DNA of 5,871 bases from Christensenellaceae bacterium (GTDB lineage: Bacteria > Bacillota > Clostridia > Christensenellales > Borkfalkiaceae): contig CAOMHR010000096.1 in NCBI GenBank assembly GCA_948482865.1, positions 1 through 5,871 of the forward strand, written 5' to 3'. The position numbers and the translations under genes were made by a program. Shown here one piece after another: positions 5,783-5,871 of the stretch. Positions within the stretch are counted from its first letter, which is position 1. Every line of letters begins with the position of its first letter. Under the pieces are notes generated by a model. The model had not been told where the DNA came from. It saw only the letters and a program-made list of their open reading frames with translations, and searched no databases.

Positions 5783-5871
5783 GCAGGTGTCGCCTATCGG
5801 TATGGCGTCAGCTTCCCAAGCTGATTTTGGCGGTTCGTGCATAAACACTGCGCAAAGCGCAGTACTACCGT
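5783..5871 (+). tRNA. tRNA-Gly(CCC)-like gene with an interrupted T loop, cut by the window edge
   Basis: The 5' part fits a tRNA closely. Acceptor strand GCAGGTG is at 5783-5789, T8 follows, and the D stem GCC/GGC encloses a loop with A14 and GG. The anticodon stem TCAGC/GCTGA (5808-5812, 5820-5824) holds loop TTCCCAA with anticodon CCC (5815-5817). A four-base variable loop TTTT follows, then the T-stem strand GGCGG (5829-5833) and TTCG (5834-5837). A normal T loop would then read A-N-Y and close. Instead, about 26-29 bases intervene, with the 7-bp hairpin ACTGCGC-AAA-GCGCAGT (5847-5863), before ACTACCGT resembles the 3' T strand. In copy 1 the same bases continue CACC, which would begin pairing with the GGTG end of the acceptor. 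The last acceptor bases are outside the window. It may be a pseudogene or a functional RNA with an expanded T arm. Identity of the 5' half is fairly sure; function is not. Confidence 0.65.
5817..5871 (+). repeat. 55-bp direct repeat, copy 2 (reaches the window end)
   Basis: Perfect copy of 5702-5756. It begins at the third anticodon base of the tRNA-Gly-like gene and runs to the last base of the window, so the true repeat may be longer. Its hairpin arms are 5847-5853 and 5857-5863. The 60 bases between the copies differ from the 60 bases before copy 1 but are recognisably related from the ATTAAT...GCAG stretch onward. Confidence 0.95.

Noticed and set aside
5613..5841. Two short minus-strand reading frames that both begin MHEPPKSA, one continuing WEADAIPIGDTCNY
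   Set aside because: They are the antisense of the tRNA-Gly-like units. Peptides of the SAWEAD..P...T type are what the complement of a tRNA-Gly(CCC) gene encodes, and the shared start simply reflects the DNA repeat.
5702..5871. Two identical repeats separated by 60 bases, resembling a CRISPR array with a palindromic repeat
   Set aside because: The 55-base repeat is longer than CRISPR repeats, only two copies are visible, the spacer is related to the sequence before copy 1, no cas gene is present, and the unit is explained by tRNA structure.
5672..5871. Integron attC-like cassette sites
   Set aside because: There are no GTTRRRY/RYYYAAC core sites at the ends, no cassette genes between the units and no integrase in view.

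Overview
The window looks like a chromosomal stretch from an AT-leaning, low-GC Gram-positive bacterium, most likely an uncultured gut-type Clostridia (Bacillota). This rests on the M24 peptidase-efp gene order, GGAGG-type ribosome binding sites on some genes, the DUF5662-type protein, and codon use. The exact lineage cannot be fixed from the sequence alone.

Positions 1-2590 hold four head-to-tail genes on the plus strand. They are the C-terminal half of a metal-dependent TIM-barrel protein of the endonuclease IV/sugar isomerase superfamily (cut by the window edge), an M24 Xaa-Pro aminopeptidase-like enzyme, elongation factor P (efp), and D-aminoacyl-tRNA deacylase (dtd). Together efp and dtd form a small translation-quality module: EF-P relieves stalling at polyproline, DTD removes D-amino acids and glycine from mischarged tRNAs, and the peptidase handles X-Pro N-termini. 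A hairpin (2596-2615) separates dtd from a DUF5662-family gene (2630-3166) that has no room for its own promoter in the gap. A second hairpin (3157-3180) overlaps the DUF5662 stop codon and lies between convergent genes, so it probably terminates both.

On the minus strand, 3195-4448 encodes a 417-residue helical protein with paired Glu and ExxH motifs, best read as an unusual ferritin-like di-iron protein. It is divergent from a plus-strand FAD-dependent geranylgeranyl-reductase-like oxidoreductase (4563-5612). The two predicted promoters between them share almost the same -10 bases.

The last 259 bases (5613-5871) have no convincing protein gene and are the most unusual part. Bases 5783-5837 read as a tRNA-Gly with anticodon CCC: acceptor, D arm, anticodon arm, 5' T stem and TTCG are all present. 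The T loop is then interrupted by about 26-29 bases containing a perfect 7-bp hairpin before the 3' T-stem strand appears. A second, more degenerate unit lies 115 bases upstream (5672-about 5760). The two units share a perfect 55-base segment that begins at the last anticodon base and includes the T-loop insertion. The second unit is cut by the window edge, so its 3' acceptor strand is not visible. This could be a decayed tRNA pair, an attachment-site-like duplication of a tRNA 3' half, or an undescribed bacterial tRNA-like RNA with an expanded T arm.
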